35,513 nt of DNA from Candidatus Rokuibacteriota bacterium (GTDB lineage Bacteria; Methylomirabilota; Methylomirabilia; Rokubacteriales; CSP1-6): positions 1 to 35,513 of the forward strand of contig QHSC01000026.1 in the NCBI GenBank assembly GCA_003220345.1, written 5' to 3'. The position numbers were made by a program, and so were the translations under genes. Numbering within the stretch: the stretch's first letter is position 1; each line of letters begins with the position of its first letter. The notes beneath the pieces are model-generated. The model was given only the letters and a program-made list of their open reading frames with translations, was not told the origin of the DNA and ran no database searches. Below are positions 22,948 through 30,720 of the stretch, in pieces.

Positions 22948-22976
22948 TTGAAAAATTTGACCGGAACTGGTACAAA
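22948..22976 (+). promoter_or_regulatory. Sigma70 promoter with extended -10 for the flavin reductase gene
   Basis: TTGAAA at 22948-22953 (5/6), 17-nt spacer ending in TGG, TACAAA at 22971-22976. The TGn makes it an extended -10. The expected transcript start, 7 nt after the -10, falls on the GTG start codon at 22983, implying a leaderless mRNA. Confidence 0.55.
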
Positions 22977-22982
22977 GATCGC

Positions 22983-23477
22983 GTGATTGGAGCTGATGAG
23001 TTCCGGCGTGTCCTCGGTCACTTCTGCTCGGGCGTGACTATCATCACCACGATGGATGCCGACGGCCGCCCCACCGGTCTCACGGCCAGCGCATTCACCT
23101 CGGTATCCCTCAACCCGCCCTTGATCCTCGTGTGCGTCGCCCATGACGCGCAGAGCTATCGAGCCCTCGCCGACGGCACACGCTTCGCCGTCAACATCCT
23201 CGCCCACGACCAGGAATCGATCTCGACCCGCTTCGCGACCAAGCCCGTCGCGCATGCCGCGGAGAAGTTCGAGGGCGTGGGCTATCGCATGGGCTCGCTC
23301 GGCGTGCCCGTCCTCAAGGATTCTCTCGCCGAGCTCGAGTGCACGATCGTCCACGCCTATCCCGCCGGAGATCACACGATCTTCGTGGGCCGCGTCGAGG
23401 CGGCCGACGCTCGAGGCGATGGCGGCCTCCACCCGCTGCTCTACTATCGCGGCAAGTACCGCCACGTCCACCACTAG
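22983..23477 (+). CDS. Flavin reductase-like / FMN-binding domain protein
   Basis: 164-aa protein of the flavin reductase-like domain family (HpaC/RutF-type), supplying reduced FMN/FAD to a partner monooxygenase or acting on flavin itself. GTG 22983 opens the family N-terminus (DEFRRVLGHFCSGVTIITT). Other blocks: GLTASAFTSVSLNPPLILVC (flavin binding), FAVNILAHDQ, and the C-terminal HPLLYYRGKYRHV. No partner monooxygenase is adjacent. No Shine-Dalgarno precedes the GTG, in keeping with leaderless translation. Followed 12 bp later by the aminotransferase gene. Confidence 0.88.
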   Translation: MIGADEFRRVLGHFCSGVTIITTMDADGRPTGLTASAFTSVSLNPPLILVCVAHDAQSYRALADGTRFAVNILAHDQESISTRFATKPVAHAAEKFEGVGYRMGSLGVPVLKDSLAELECTIVHAYPAGDHTIFVGRVEAADARGDGGLHPLLYYRGKYRHVHH

Positions 23478-23489
23478 GAGGCGTTTTTC

Positions 23490-24569
23490 ATGACCATCCC
23501 GCTCTCACGTCCACCCGTCGATGACGAGGTCAAGGCTGCCGTCATCGCCGCCGTCGAGTCCGGCCAGTACATCCTGGGCCCGGAGTGCAAGGCGTTCGAG
23601 CAGGAGTTCGCCGCCTACAACGGCGCCAAGCACGCCGTGCTCACCACGAACGCCACCGCCGCGCTGTGGATGGTGATCAAGGCCTTCGGGGCCAAGGCCG
23701 GCGACGAGGTCCTCGTGCCCTCGCACACCGCCTTCCCCACCGTCGAGGCCATCTGCTTCGCCGGGGTGACACCGGTCTTCGTGGACATCGACGAGACGTA
23801 CACGGTGGACGTGAAGGATGCCGCGGCCAAGGTGACGCCGCGCACCGTCGGCTTCATCCCCGTTCACCTCTACGGGCACCCCGCCAATCTCCCCGCCGTC
23901 CAGGAGCTGTGCGCCAAGCACAAGCTCTGGCTCCTGGAAGACTGCGCCCAGGCCCATGGCTCCACCTGGCAGGGCAAGAAGGTGGGCAGCTTCGGGCGGG
24001 CGGGGGCCTTCTCCTTCTACCCGTCCAAGAACCTGACCGTCATGGGCGACGGCGGTCTCCTCGTGACGGACGACGACGAGGTGGCCGCCCGCTGTCGGCG
24101 TCTCCGCGACCACGGCAGGCAGAGCAAGGACATCCACGTCGAGATCGGGTTCAACCTGCGCTTCAACGACATCCAGGCCGCGGTGGGGCGCGTGTTCCTG
24201 CGCCGGCTCGATGCCATGAACGACCACCGGCGCAAGCTGGCCGCCCGCTACACGGCGGGGCTCGCCGGTCTGCCCCTGGTCTTGCCCGCCGAGACGCGCG
24301 GGGCCCGTCACGTCTACCATCTCTACGTCGTGCGCACCCCGCAGCGCGACCAGCTCGCCGCCTTCCTCAAGGACAAGGGCGTGGCCACGGGCATCCACTA
24401 CCCGGTGGCCTGTCACCGTCAGCCCGCGGTGGAGCATCTCAAGCCGCCCCCGCTCGAGCACACGGACCGCATCGTCAAGGAGATCCTGACCCTGCCCATC
24501 TCGGCTGGCCACACGGAAGCCGAGATCGACGAAGTCGTCGCGGGGGTCAAGGCATTCTTCAGGAAGTGA
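23490..24569 (+). CDS. DegT/DnrJ/EryC1/StrS aminotransferase
   Basis: 359-aa PLP enzyme of the sugar aminotransferase family, which puts an amino group on keto-sugars of nucleotide sugars; some members are dehydratases. Seen: GPECKAFEQEFAAYNGAKHA, the aromatic stacking/Asp region LLEDCAQAHGSTWQGKKVG, and the PLP Lys in FSFYPSKNLTVMGDGG. GFNLRFNDIQAAVGRV and GIHYPVACHRQP complete the signature. Lys is present, so aminotransferase rather than the His-type dehydratase. AGGAGG is about 9 nt before ATG 23490. Its TGA overlaps the GTG of the glycosyltransferase (GTGA). With the glycosyltransferase and MsbA-type exporter it makes a surface-glycan module. Confidence 0.92.
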   Translation: MTIPLSRPPVDDEVKAAVIAAVESGQYILGPECKAFEQEFAAYNGAKHAVLTTNATAALWMVIKAFGAKAGDEVLVPSHTAFPTVEAICFAGVTPVFVDIDETYTVDVKDAAAKVTPRTVGFIPVHLYGHPANLPAVQELCAKHKLWLLEDCAQAHGSTWQGKKVGSFGRAGAFSFYPSKNLTVMGDGGLLVTDDDEVAARCRRLRDHGRQSKDIHVEIGFNLRFNDIQAAVGRVFLRRLDAMNDHRRKLAARYTAGLAGLPLVLPAETRGARHVYHLYVVRTPQRDQLAAFLKDKGVATGIHYPVACHRQPAVEHLKPPPLEHTDRIVKEILTLPISAGHTEAEIDEVVAGVKAFFRK

Positions 24570-25684
24570 ACGAGTCGCTCCGCATCCTCCAGCTCTATCC
24601 GAAGAGCGACTACTTCACGGGAGCGGCCGTACAGCTCCTCGAGCTGGCCCGCGGGCTCCAGGAGCGCGGGCACCACGTCGTCGTCACCACACGGCCCGGC
24701 GAGGGCTGGGTGGAGAAGTGCGCGGAAGCCCGTCTCCCTTACCATTCCCTGCCCATGCGCTCCGAGGTCGACGTCAAGTCCATCCCGGGCCTCGTGCGCA
24801 TCATTCGCAAGCACCGGATCCAGGTCGTGCACGCGCAGAAGGGCAAGGCGCGCACCCTCGCCCTCATGGCGGGGCTGTTCACGAGGATCCCCGTCCTCAT
24901 CCTGAACCGCGGCGTCAGCTTCCCTCTCGACCCCTTCAACAAGCTCGGCTACACCACGAGGCGCGTGACGGCGGTGGTGGCGGTATCGGAGTCGATCAAG
25001 CGGGGGCTCGTGGCTCAGGGCGTCCCCGCGGAGAAGATCCACGTCATCTACTCGGGGACGGACATGCGACGCTTTCACCCAGGCGTGGACCGCCTCCGCG
25101 TGCGTCGTGAGCTCGCGCTCGGTCCCGAGCACTACCTGATCACGCAGATCGGCATCCGGAGCTGGAAGGGCAATGACGATACCCTCGACGCCATGAAGAC
25201 GGTGGCGGCGCGGGCGCCGCACGCCCGCCTGCTCTTCGTGGGCGCCAACGAGGCCAAGGCCAGGATCATCATGGAGAAGGCGGCGGCACGGGGGCTCGCC
25301 GAGAAGGTGCTCGTGTTCCTCTACCGTGAGGACATTCCCGAGATCCTGGCCGCGAGCGATGTCTGCGTGGACGCCTCCTATGCCGGCCTCGGCATCACGG
25401 GCACGCTCCGCGAGGCCCTGGCTGTGGAGACGCCCGTCATCGGAACCGACCTCGAGGGCAATCCCGAGCTCATCACCGACGAGCACACGGGTTATCTCTT
25501 TCCCCCGCGCGACATCGCGGCCCTCGCCCGCGTCATCCTCCGCATGATCGAGGACCCCGAGAAGGCCAAGGCCATGGCCCGCATGGGCGCCAAGCGCGTC
25601 GAGGCGGAATTTTCCGTCACGGCCAAGATCGACCGCACCGAGGCGCTCTACCACCGCCTGCTCGCCGCCAAGCGTCCCCATTGA
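24566..25684 (+). CDS. Glycosyltransferase family 4 (GT-B)
   Basis: 372-aa retaining GT-B glycosyltransferase, probably acting on an LPS or other envelope glycan at the inner membrane. GTG 24566 overlaps the preceding stop. N-terminal acceptor domain: RILQLYPKSDYFTGAAVQLL with ELARGLQERGHHVVV. Switch between domains at IYSGTDMRRFHPG. C-terminal donor domain: QIGIRSWKGND, then the EX7E region LREALAVETPVIGTDLEGNP preceding ELI. No membrane segment. Linked through a 1-nt overlap (TGATG) to the exporter gene. Donor and acceptor sugars unknown. Confidence 0.9.
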   Translation: MNESLRILQLYPKSDYFTGAAVQLLELARGLQERGHHVVVTTRPGEGWVEKCAEARLPYHSLPMRSEVDVKSIPGLVRIIRKHRIQVVHAQKGKARTLALMAGLFTRIPVLILNRGVSFPLDPFNKLGYTTRRVTAVVAVSESIKRGLVAQGVPAEKIHVIYSGTDMRRFHPGVDRLRVRRELALGPEHYLITQIGIRSWKGNDDTLDAMKTVAARAPHARLLFVGANEAKARIIMEKAAARGLAEKVLVFLYREDIPEILAASDVCVDASYAGLGITGTLREALAVETPVIGTDLEGNPELITDEHTGYLFPPRDIAALARVILRMIEDPEKAKAMARMGAKRVEAEFSVTAKIDRTEALYHRLLAAKRPH

Positions 25685-27444
25685 TGGCTTCGAAGCCCAG
25701 GTATCGCCTGCTCCTGAGGCTCTGGCCCTACCTCAGGCCCTACTGGCCCTGGCTGGTCGCGGGCGGCGCCATGGCGCTGGCCGTCTCGTCAGCGGAAGGC
25801 TTCATCGCCTGGCTGGTCAAGCCGGCCATGGACGACATCTTCCTCAAGCGCGACCTGTTCATGCTCAAGGTCCTCCCCCTCATCCTCCTCGGCGCCTACC
25901 TCGTCAAGGGCTTTGCCCGCTACGGGCAGTCCTACCTCATGGCCGCCGTCGGAGAGCGCGTGATCGCGCGGATCAGGCGAGAGCTCTACAGCCATATCCA
26001 GGGCATGTCGCTGTCCTTCTACGCCCAGGTGCACTCTGCCGAGCTGATGACCCGGGTGGTCAACGACGTCAATCGCCTCGCCCGGCTCTCGTCGACCGTG
26101 CTCGTCATGGCCGTGCGTCAGATGGGGACCGTCCTCGCCCTCCTCACCGTCATGTTCATGCGGGAGTGGGTGCTCGCCCTCATCGCGGTGACCATCTTTC
26201 CTGCGGTGGGCGTGCTGTTCCGCACGATCGGGCGCAAGCTCTACAAGATCGGCAAGCGCTCGCAGGAGAAGATGAGCGAGCTGAACGTCGTGCTCCAGGA
26301 AGCGTTCACGGGGAACAAGATCGTCAAGGCCTTTGGGCGCGAGCGGCTCCAGCAGGAACGGTTCGACGGGGTCAATGACCGCCTCATGCGGCTCGCCCTC
26401 AAGGACCACCGCGTGGACGAGCTGGCCGAGCCCCTCATGGAGATCCTGGGGGCCATCGGCATCATGGGCGCCATCTGGTACGGCGGCTACCGGGTGATCA
26501 GCGGGGCGCTCACCCCCGGCGAGTTCTTCTCGTTCACGACCGCGGTCATCCTCCTCTACGGTCCCGTGCGACAGCTCGGGCGCATGATGAACACGATCCA
26601 GCAGTCGATCTCGTCCGTGGAGCGTGTCTTCGACATCCTGGATACCCCACCCACCATCAGCGACAAGGCGGGCGCGGTCACCCTCCAGGACTTCCGCGAC
26701 CGGATCGGCTTCGAAGCCGTGTCCTTCCGGTATCCGGAATCAGAGGACGACGTCCTCAGCGACATCACCCTGACCGTGAGGAAGGGAGAGATGGTCGCCT
26801 TCGTCGGCATGTCCGGGGCGGGCAAGACGACCCTCATGGATCTGGTGCCGCGCTTTCACGACGTCAAGTCCGGCCGGATCACGCTGGACGGGCGGGACGT
26901 TCGCGACGTCTCCGTCGCCTCCCTGCGCGCCCTCATGGGCATCGTCACCCAGGAGACCTTTCTCTTCGCCGACACCATCGCCTACAACATCGGGTACGGC
27001 CGGCCGGGCGCGACCCAGGCGCAGATCGAGCACGCCGCGCGCCTGGCCCAGGCCCACGACTTCATCGCCGCGCTCCCCGAAGGCTACGGGACGCCCGTGG
27101 GCGAGCGGGGCGTCAAGCTCTCGGGCGGCCAGCGTCAGCGCATCGCCATCGCGCGGGCCTTCCTCAAGGACCCACCGGTCCTCATCCTGGACGAGGCAAC
27201 CTCGGACCTGGATGCGGAGAGCGAGTTTCTCGTGCAGCAGGCGCTCGGGGAGCTGATGAAGAACCGCACGGTGCTCGTGATCGCGCACCGTCTGGCCACG
27301 GTGAAGCATGCGGACCGCGTGGTCGTCGTCCACGACGGCCGTCTGGCGGAGGTGGGCACCCACGACCAGCTGATGACGCGCGAGGACGGCATCTACCGCC
27401 GTCTCGCCCAGCTGCAATCGCTCGACGCGCTCTCTACGAACTAG
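25684..27444 (+). CDS. msbA: MsbA-type ABC exporter (fused membrane and ATPase half-transporter)
   Basis: 586-aa ABC half-transporter, expected to flip lipid A-core or another lipid-linked glycan across the inner membrane. ATG 25684 overlaps the previous TGA; TTG 25681 is the alternative. Type I exporter membrane domain about 1-320 with six segments (first YWPWLVAGGAMALAVSSAEG). Nucleotide-binding domain: Walker A GMSGAGKTTLMDL near 378, Q-loop VTQETFLF, signature LSGGQRQRIAIARAF, Walker B PVLILDEATSDLD, H-loop VIAHRLATV. All catalytic residues are intact. Closely related to MsbA; the symbol is by family, not by demonstrated substrate. Ends before the repeat-bearing non-coding region. Confidence 0.88.
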   Translation: MASKPRYRLLLRLWPYLRPYWPWLVAGGAMALAVSSAEGFIAWLVKPAMDDIFLKRDLFMLKVLPLILLGAYLVKGFARYGQSYLMAAVGERVIARIRRELYSHIQGMSLSFYAQVHSAELMTRVVNDVNRLARLSSTVLVMAVRQMGTVLALLTVMFMREWVLALIAVTIFPAVGVLFRTIGRKLYKIGKRSQEKMSELNVVLQEAFTGNKIVKAFGRERLQQERFDGVNDRLMRLALKDHRVDELAEPLMEILGAIGIMGAIWYGGYRVISGALTPGEFFSFTTAVILLYGPVRQLGRMMNTIQQSISSVERVFDILDTPPTISDKAGAVTLQDFRDRIGFEAVSFRYPESEDDVLSDITLTVRKGEMVAFVGMSGAGKTTLMDLVPRFHDVKSGRITLDGRDVRDVSVASLRALMGIVTQETFLFADTIAYNIGYGRPGATQAQIEHAARLAQAHDFIAALPEGYGTPVGERGVKLSGGQRQRIAIARAFLKDPPVLILDEATSDLDAESEFLVQQALGELMKNRTVLVIAHRLATVKHADRVVVVHDGRLAEVGTHDQLMTREDGIYRRLAQLQSLDALSTN

Positions 27445-27481
27445 CGTTTCGCTTTCACGTTCCGCTAAGCGCACGCCGGGC

Positions 27482-27620
27482 GGGGCCGGGGGCACTTCCC
27501 CCGTGGACCACACTGACTCGCAACCCGCTTTGTCCTCTCGTAAGGGGCCACGAGACTAGGCGTCGACGCTCCGGTACAGCGCAGAAGATATGGGTCCACG
27601 GGGGAAGTGCCCCCGGCCCC
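27482..27620 (+). repeat. Structured repeat, copy A (perfect 28-bp terminal inverted repeats, 83-nt core)
   Basis: Arms 27482-27509 and 27593-27620 are perfect inverted complements (28/28) around an 83-nt core. The core holds an inner hairpin CCTCTCGT ... ACGAGACTAGG with loop AAGGGGCC, and GCGTCGACGC, a 10-bp palindrome. Copy B lies 78 bp away in opposite orientation with a core of the same length. The 37 bp from the msbA stop to this element contain nothing recognised. Confidence 0.85.
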
Positions 27621-27697
27621 ACCCAGCTCCCGTCCGTTGGAATAGCCCAGCAAACCCCCTAAGCTGTTGCGGTGCGGTGGGATTTGACCGAGCGTGA
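27621..27697. other. Spacer between the two repeat copies, no gene seen
   Basis: No ORF, tRNA-like fold or promoter stands out. Together with copies A and B it fills the 426-bp gap (27445-27870) between the convergent exporter and NAD synthetase genes. Confidence 0.5.
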
Positions 27698-27845
27698 GGG
27701 AGGGGGCCGGGGGGGGCACCCTCGCTAGACCCGTATCTTCTGCGCGTTGCCGAAGCAGAAGACCAGAGTCTCGTGGCCCCTTACGAGAGGACGAAGCGGG
27801 ATGCGGGTCAGCGTGGTCTAGTGAGGGTGCCCCCCGGCCCCTCCC
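27698..27845 (-). repeat. Structured repeat, copy B (opposite orientation, arms with compensatory changes)
   Basis: Arms 27698-27731 and 27815-27845 pair over about 31 bp, with a few extra Gs in the left arm and one G-T wobble. Read on the minus strand, its 83-nt core aligns without gaps to copy A. The stretch GTCCTCTCGTAAGGGGCCAC followed by GAGACT is identical, as is GCGCAGAAGATA near the end. Arm sequences differ between copies (A GTGGACC/GGTCCAC, B CTAGACC/GGTCTAG) yet stay complementary. Copy B has its own core hairpin TCTTCTGC/GCAGAAGA. Confidence 0.85.
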
Positions 27846-27870
27846 GCCCAACGACGAGACGAACGAAGAG

Positions 27871-29589
27871 CTACTCGCGGAACTTGTTGACGATGGGGAG
27901 GCGCCAGTCTTTGCCGAAGGCGCGGGGGGTGATCTTGATGCCGATGGCCCCCTGCCGCCGCTTGTACTCGTTGCGGTCGACCATGGCGATCACGCGCTTG
28001 ACCGTCTGCGCGTCGAAGCCGCGCGCCACGATGTCGGCCACGCCCTGGTCCCCCTCGACGTAGCATTCCAGGATGGCGTCCAGCTCGGCGTATGGCGGCA
28101 GGGTGTCCTGGTCCGTCTGGTCCGGGCGCAGCTCGGCCGAGGGCGGCCGCGTGAAGACCGTCTCCGGGATCAGCTCGCGCCGCGCCCGCGCGTTGGCGTG
28201 CTCGCTCAGCTTGTAGACGAGCGTCTTCGGGCAGTCCTTGATGACCGCGAAGCCCCCCGCCATGTCGCCGTAGAGCGTGGTGTATCCGACGGCGATCTCG
28301 CTCTTGTTGCCGGTATTGAGCACGAGCCAGCCGAACTTGTTCGAGAGCGCCATCAGGTAGTTGCCGCGGATGCGCGCCTGGAGGTTCTCTTCCGTCACGT
28401 CTTCCTTGACTCCCTTGAAGGCCGCGGCCAGGGCGCGCTTGTACGCCTTGAGCACGCCCGTGATGGGCACGCGCAGCATGTCGATCCCGAGGTTCTTGGC
28501 CAGCCGGGCGGCGTCCCGCCGAGTCCCCAGCGACGAGAAGGGCGAGGGCATGGTCACGCCCGTGACGTTTGCGGCCCCGAGGGCGTCCACCGCGACGGCC
28601 GCCACGAGGGCGGAGTCGATCCCGCCGCTCAGCCCGATGACCACGTGCTTGTAGCCGATCTTGGTGACGTAGTCGCGTGTGCCGAGGACGAGGGCCTGAT
28701 AGATCTCCTCGACGGGCTCCAGGGCCTGGATCTCGTGGGCGGGCGGCTTGCGCTTCTCGCGGAGGGGCAGCGAGGGCAGGGAAATGCGCGTGGGCTCCGC
28801 CGCGCGGAGCTTCTCCTTGCGCCGGCGGGAGTCGTGCAGGCGCGCGCGGAAGATCTCGTCGAGATCGAGGTCGGCCACCACCAGGTCTTCCTCGAAGGCC
28901 CGGCCGCGCGCGATCCGCTCGCCCTTCTCGTTGAAGATGAAGGACTGCCCGTCGAAGACGAGCTCGTCCTGGCCGCCCACCGTGTTGACGAAGGCCAGGC
29001 AGACGAGATCGTCGGCGGCCCGCGTGGCCAGCATCTTCTCGCGGAACTGGGCCTTGCCCGCGTGGTAGGGCGAGGCGTTGATCGTCACCACGAGCTCGGC
29101 CCCCGCCAGGGCCTGCAGGGTGGTGGGCCCCGTGGGATACCAGATGTCCTCGCAGATGTTGGCCGCGAGCACCGTGTCGCCCACGACGAACACGGGCGCC
29201 TCCGTGCCGGACTGGAAGTAGCGGTTCTCGTCGAAGACGCCGTAGTTGGGCAGGTACTGCTTGTGGTACGTGCCCACCTGCGCGCCGTCGTGGAGAACGG
29301 CCGCGGCATTGAAGATGTCATCACGCTTGTCGACATACCCGACCACCGCCGTGATGCCCCGGCTCTGGCGGGCCACGTCCGCCAGCGCCCTCAGGTTGGC
29401 CTCGATGAACGCGGTCTTGAAGAGCAGGTCCTCGGGAGGGTAGCCCGTGAGGGCGAGCTCGGGGAAGGCCACGAGGTCGCAGCCCGCCGCGCGGGCGCGC
29501 TCCATCCAGTCCAGGACGAGCCGCGCATTGGCCTCGATGGCGCCGACCGTCGGATTGATCTGCGCCAGCCCCACGCGGATGCGTCTCAT
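27871..29589 (-). CDS. nadE: Glutamine-hydrolysing NAD+ synthetase
   Basis: 572-aa two-domain enzyme making NAD+ from deamido-NAD+, ATP and glutamine. N-terminal nitrilase/glutaminase domain (1 to about 270) with the Glu-Lys-Cys triad: FPELALTGYPPEDLL, YHKQYLPNYGVFDE and ANICEDIWYPTGP. C-terminal synthetase domain with P-loop VVIGLSGGIDSALVAAVAVD near 318. LVLNTGNKSEIAVGYTTLYG and DMAGGFAVIKD follow, and KRRQGAIGIKI is close to the end. Length and motifs match the bacterial glutamine-dependent form. ATG 29589 has no Shine-Dalgarno; a -10-like TAGAAT lies 7 nt upstream, inside the end of the EamA gene, suggesting leaderless expression. Confidence 0.95.
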   Translation of the reverse strand: MRRIRVGLAQINPTVGAIEANARLVLDWMERARAAGCDLVAFPELALTGYPPEDLLFKTAFIEANLRALADVARQSRGITAVVGYVDKRDDIFNAAAVLHDGAQVGTYHKQYLPNYGVFDENRYFQSGTEAPVFVVGDTVLAANICEDIWYPTGPTTLQALAGAELVVTINASPYHAGKAQFREKMLATRAADDLVCLAFVNTVGGQDELVFDGQSFIFNEKGERIARGRAFEEDLVVADLDLDEIFRARLHDSRRRKEKLRAAEPTRISLPSLPLREKRKPPAHEIQALEPVEEIYQALVLGTRDYVTKIGYKHVVIGLSGGIDSALVAAVAVDALGAANVTGVTMPSPFSSLGTRRDAARLAKNLGIDMLRVPITGVLKAYKRALAAAFKGVKEDVTEENLQARIRGNYLMALSNKFGWLVLNTGNKSEIAVGYTTLYGDMAGGFAVIKDCPKTLVYKLSEHANARARRELIPETVFTRPPSAELRPDQTDQDTLPPYAELDAILECYVEGDQGVADIVARGFDAQTVKRVIAMVDRNEYKRRQGAIGIKITPRAFGKDWRLPIVNKFRE

Positions 29590-29596
29590 GGCGCTT

Positions 29597-29602
29597 ATTC
29601 TA
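29597..29602 (-). promoter_or_regulatory. -10 box overlapping the EamA stop codon, 7 nt before nadE
   Basis: TAGAAT (5/6) on the minus strand, with 7 nt between it and ATG 29589. Its first three bases are the TAG stop codon of the EamA gene. No clear -35. Confidence 0.35.
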
Positions 29603-30502
29603 GCCTATAGAGCCCCTCTGGGCTCGCTTGGCCAGGAGGGTCGTGTGGACGCCGATCAGGATCAGGACACCGCCCGCGACCGTATAAATGGTGAGCGTCT
29701 CCCGGAGCGCCAGCACGCCCAGCAGGGCACCGGAGAGGGGCTGGATGTTCACGAAGATGGCGAGGCGCGGGGCTTCCACCCGCTCCAGCCCCCAGTTCCA
29801 TATCAGGTACCCCAGCGCGGTGATCACGATGCCCAGGTAGAGCGTGCCGATGATGACCGTCTGCGTCCATTCCGGCCGCTCCCCCGCCACCCATTCCGCC
29901 ACGGTGAAGGGCGCCATGACGACCAGCCCCCACAGGATGGACCAGGCCGTGACCGGCACGGCCCGGTGTCGCGCCAGCACGTCGCGGCCGAAGAGCGAGT
30001 AGCCGGCATAAGCGGCTCCCGAGAGGACGAGGAGCAGGTCGCCGCGCCAGTGCGGGGCGATGGCCACGGTCGCCCCCGGGATTCCGTTCAGCACCACCAC
30101 GGTGGCGCCGACCACGGTGAGGAGGGCGCCCACCCCTTCACGGCGCGTGAGGCGCTCGCCCAGCACCAGGGGCGAGAGCAGGATGAGGGACACAGGCTCC
30201 ACCGTGATGAGGAGGGCGGCGTTGGTGGCGGTCGACAGGCGGAGGCCCCAGTTGCCGAAGGCGAAGGCCGCCGCGAAGCCGGAGAGCCCCATCCAGAAGA
30301 TACTCCACCGGTCGCTCCGGGAGAGCGGCCAGTCCTCTCGGCGCTGGGCGAGGGCAAGCGGCACGAGAACGAGGGAGCCGATGGCGAGGCGGCAGAACGA
30401 GAGCGTGGCCGGCCCCATGTGCTCGAGCACCACGCGGCTGACGGCATAGCTCGAGCCGTAGACGACGTTGGCGAGAATGAGGACGACGTACGCCGTCGGC
30501 AC
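29600..30502 (-). CDS. EamA/DMT-family transporter
   Basis: 300-aa inner-membrane protein of the drug/metabolite transporter superfamily with about ten hydrophobic segments in two EamA repeats. First segment: AYVVLILANVVYGSSYAVSR. The end of repeat one is LLTVVGATVVVLNG, and repeat two runs from GDLLLVLSGAAYAGYSLFGR to VAGGVLILIGVHTTLLAKR. The conserved Glu-Pro before the last helices of repeat one is seen in ITVEPVSLIL. Exported compound is unknown. GTG 30502 is the only suitable start near the first segment. Ends 10 bp before nadE. Confidence 0.88.
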   Translation of the reverse strand: MPTAYVVLILANVVYGSSYAVSRVVLEHMGPATLSFCRLAIGSLVLVPLALAQRREDWPLSRSDRWSIFWMGLSGFAAAFAFGNWGLRLSTATNAALLITVEPVSLILLSPLVLGERLTRREGVGALLTVVGATVVVLNGIPGATVAIAPHWRGDLLLVLSGAAYAGYSLFGRDVLARHRAVPVTAWSILWGLVVMAPFTVAEWVAGERPEWTQTVIIGTLYLGIVITALGYLIWNWGLERVEAPRLAIFVNIQPLSGALLGVLALRETLTIYTVAGGVLILIGVHTTLLAKRAQRGSIG

Positions 30503-30517
30503 CGCGACATCTTACGG

Positions 30518-30523
30518 TAGAAT
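30518..30523 (+). promoter_or_regulatory. -10 box 7 nt before the zinc-ribbon gene
   Basis: TAGAAT (5/6), then 7 nt, then ATG 30531; transcript start would be at or next to the codon. The 28-bp gap to the divergent EamA gene must contain both promoters. Confidence 0.35.
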
Positions 30524-30530
30524 GCCCGCG

Positions 30531-30719
30531 ATGACGCCCAAGATCCCCTGGCTGCCGTCCTCGGTTCAGCCAGGGCAGAAGGTGGAACGCTGCCCACGCT
30601 GCGGCGCGCGGGCCTTCTTTCCCTGGACCCTCCGGCGGGACCTGAAAACGGTGACCCCCGTGCGGACCTGGGTCTGCGCGGAGTGCCAGCTCACCGAGGA
30701 GCGACCCGAAGAGGAATAG
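30531..30719 (+). CDS. Small zinc-ribbon protein
   Basis: 62-aa protein with two Cys pairs, CPRCG (about residues 19-23) and CAEC near 49-52, which form a single zinc ribbon. Acidic C-terminus ERPEEE. No DNA-binding or enzymatic domain is attached, and I do not recognise a named family. ATG 30531 is preferred; ATG 30522 lies within the -10 box. One base separates its stop from the CHAD gene, so they form a small operon. Confidence 0.7.
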   Translation: MTPKIPWLPSSVQPGQKVERCPRCGARAFFPWTLRRDLKTVTPVRTWVCAECQLTEERPEEE

Positions 30720-30720
30720 C

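Noticed and set aside
27445..27870. CRISPR array or tRNA cluster in the large non-coding gap
   Set aside because: Only two repeat copies, in opposite orientation and with long inverted arms; no regular spacers, no cloverleaf or T-loop sequence.
27694..29610. 638-aa plus-strand open frame opposite nadE
   Set aside because: Antisense shadow of NAD synthetase; composition rich in Arg, Gly, Asp and Val with no recognisable motif, and it would start inside repeat copy B.
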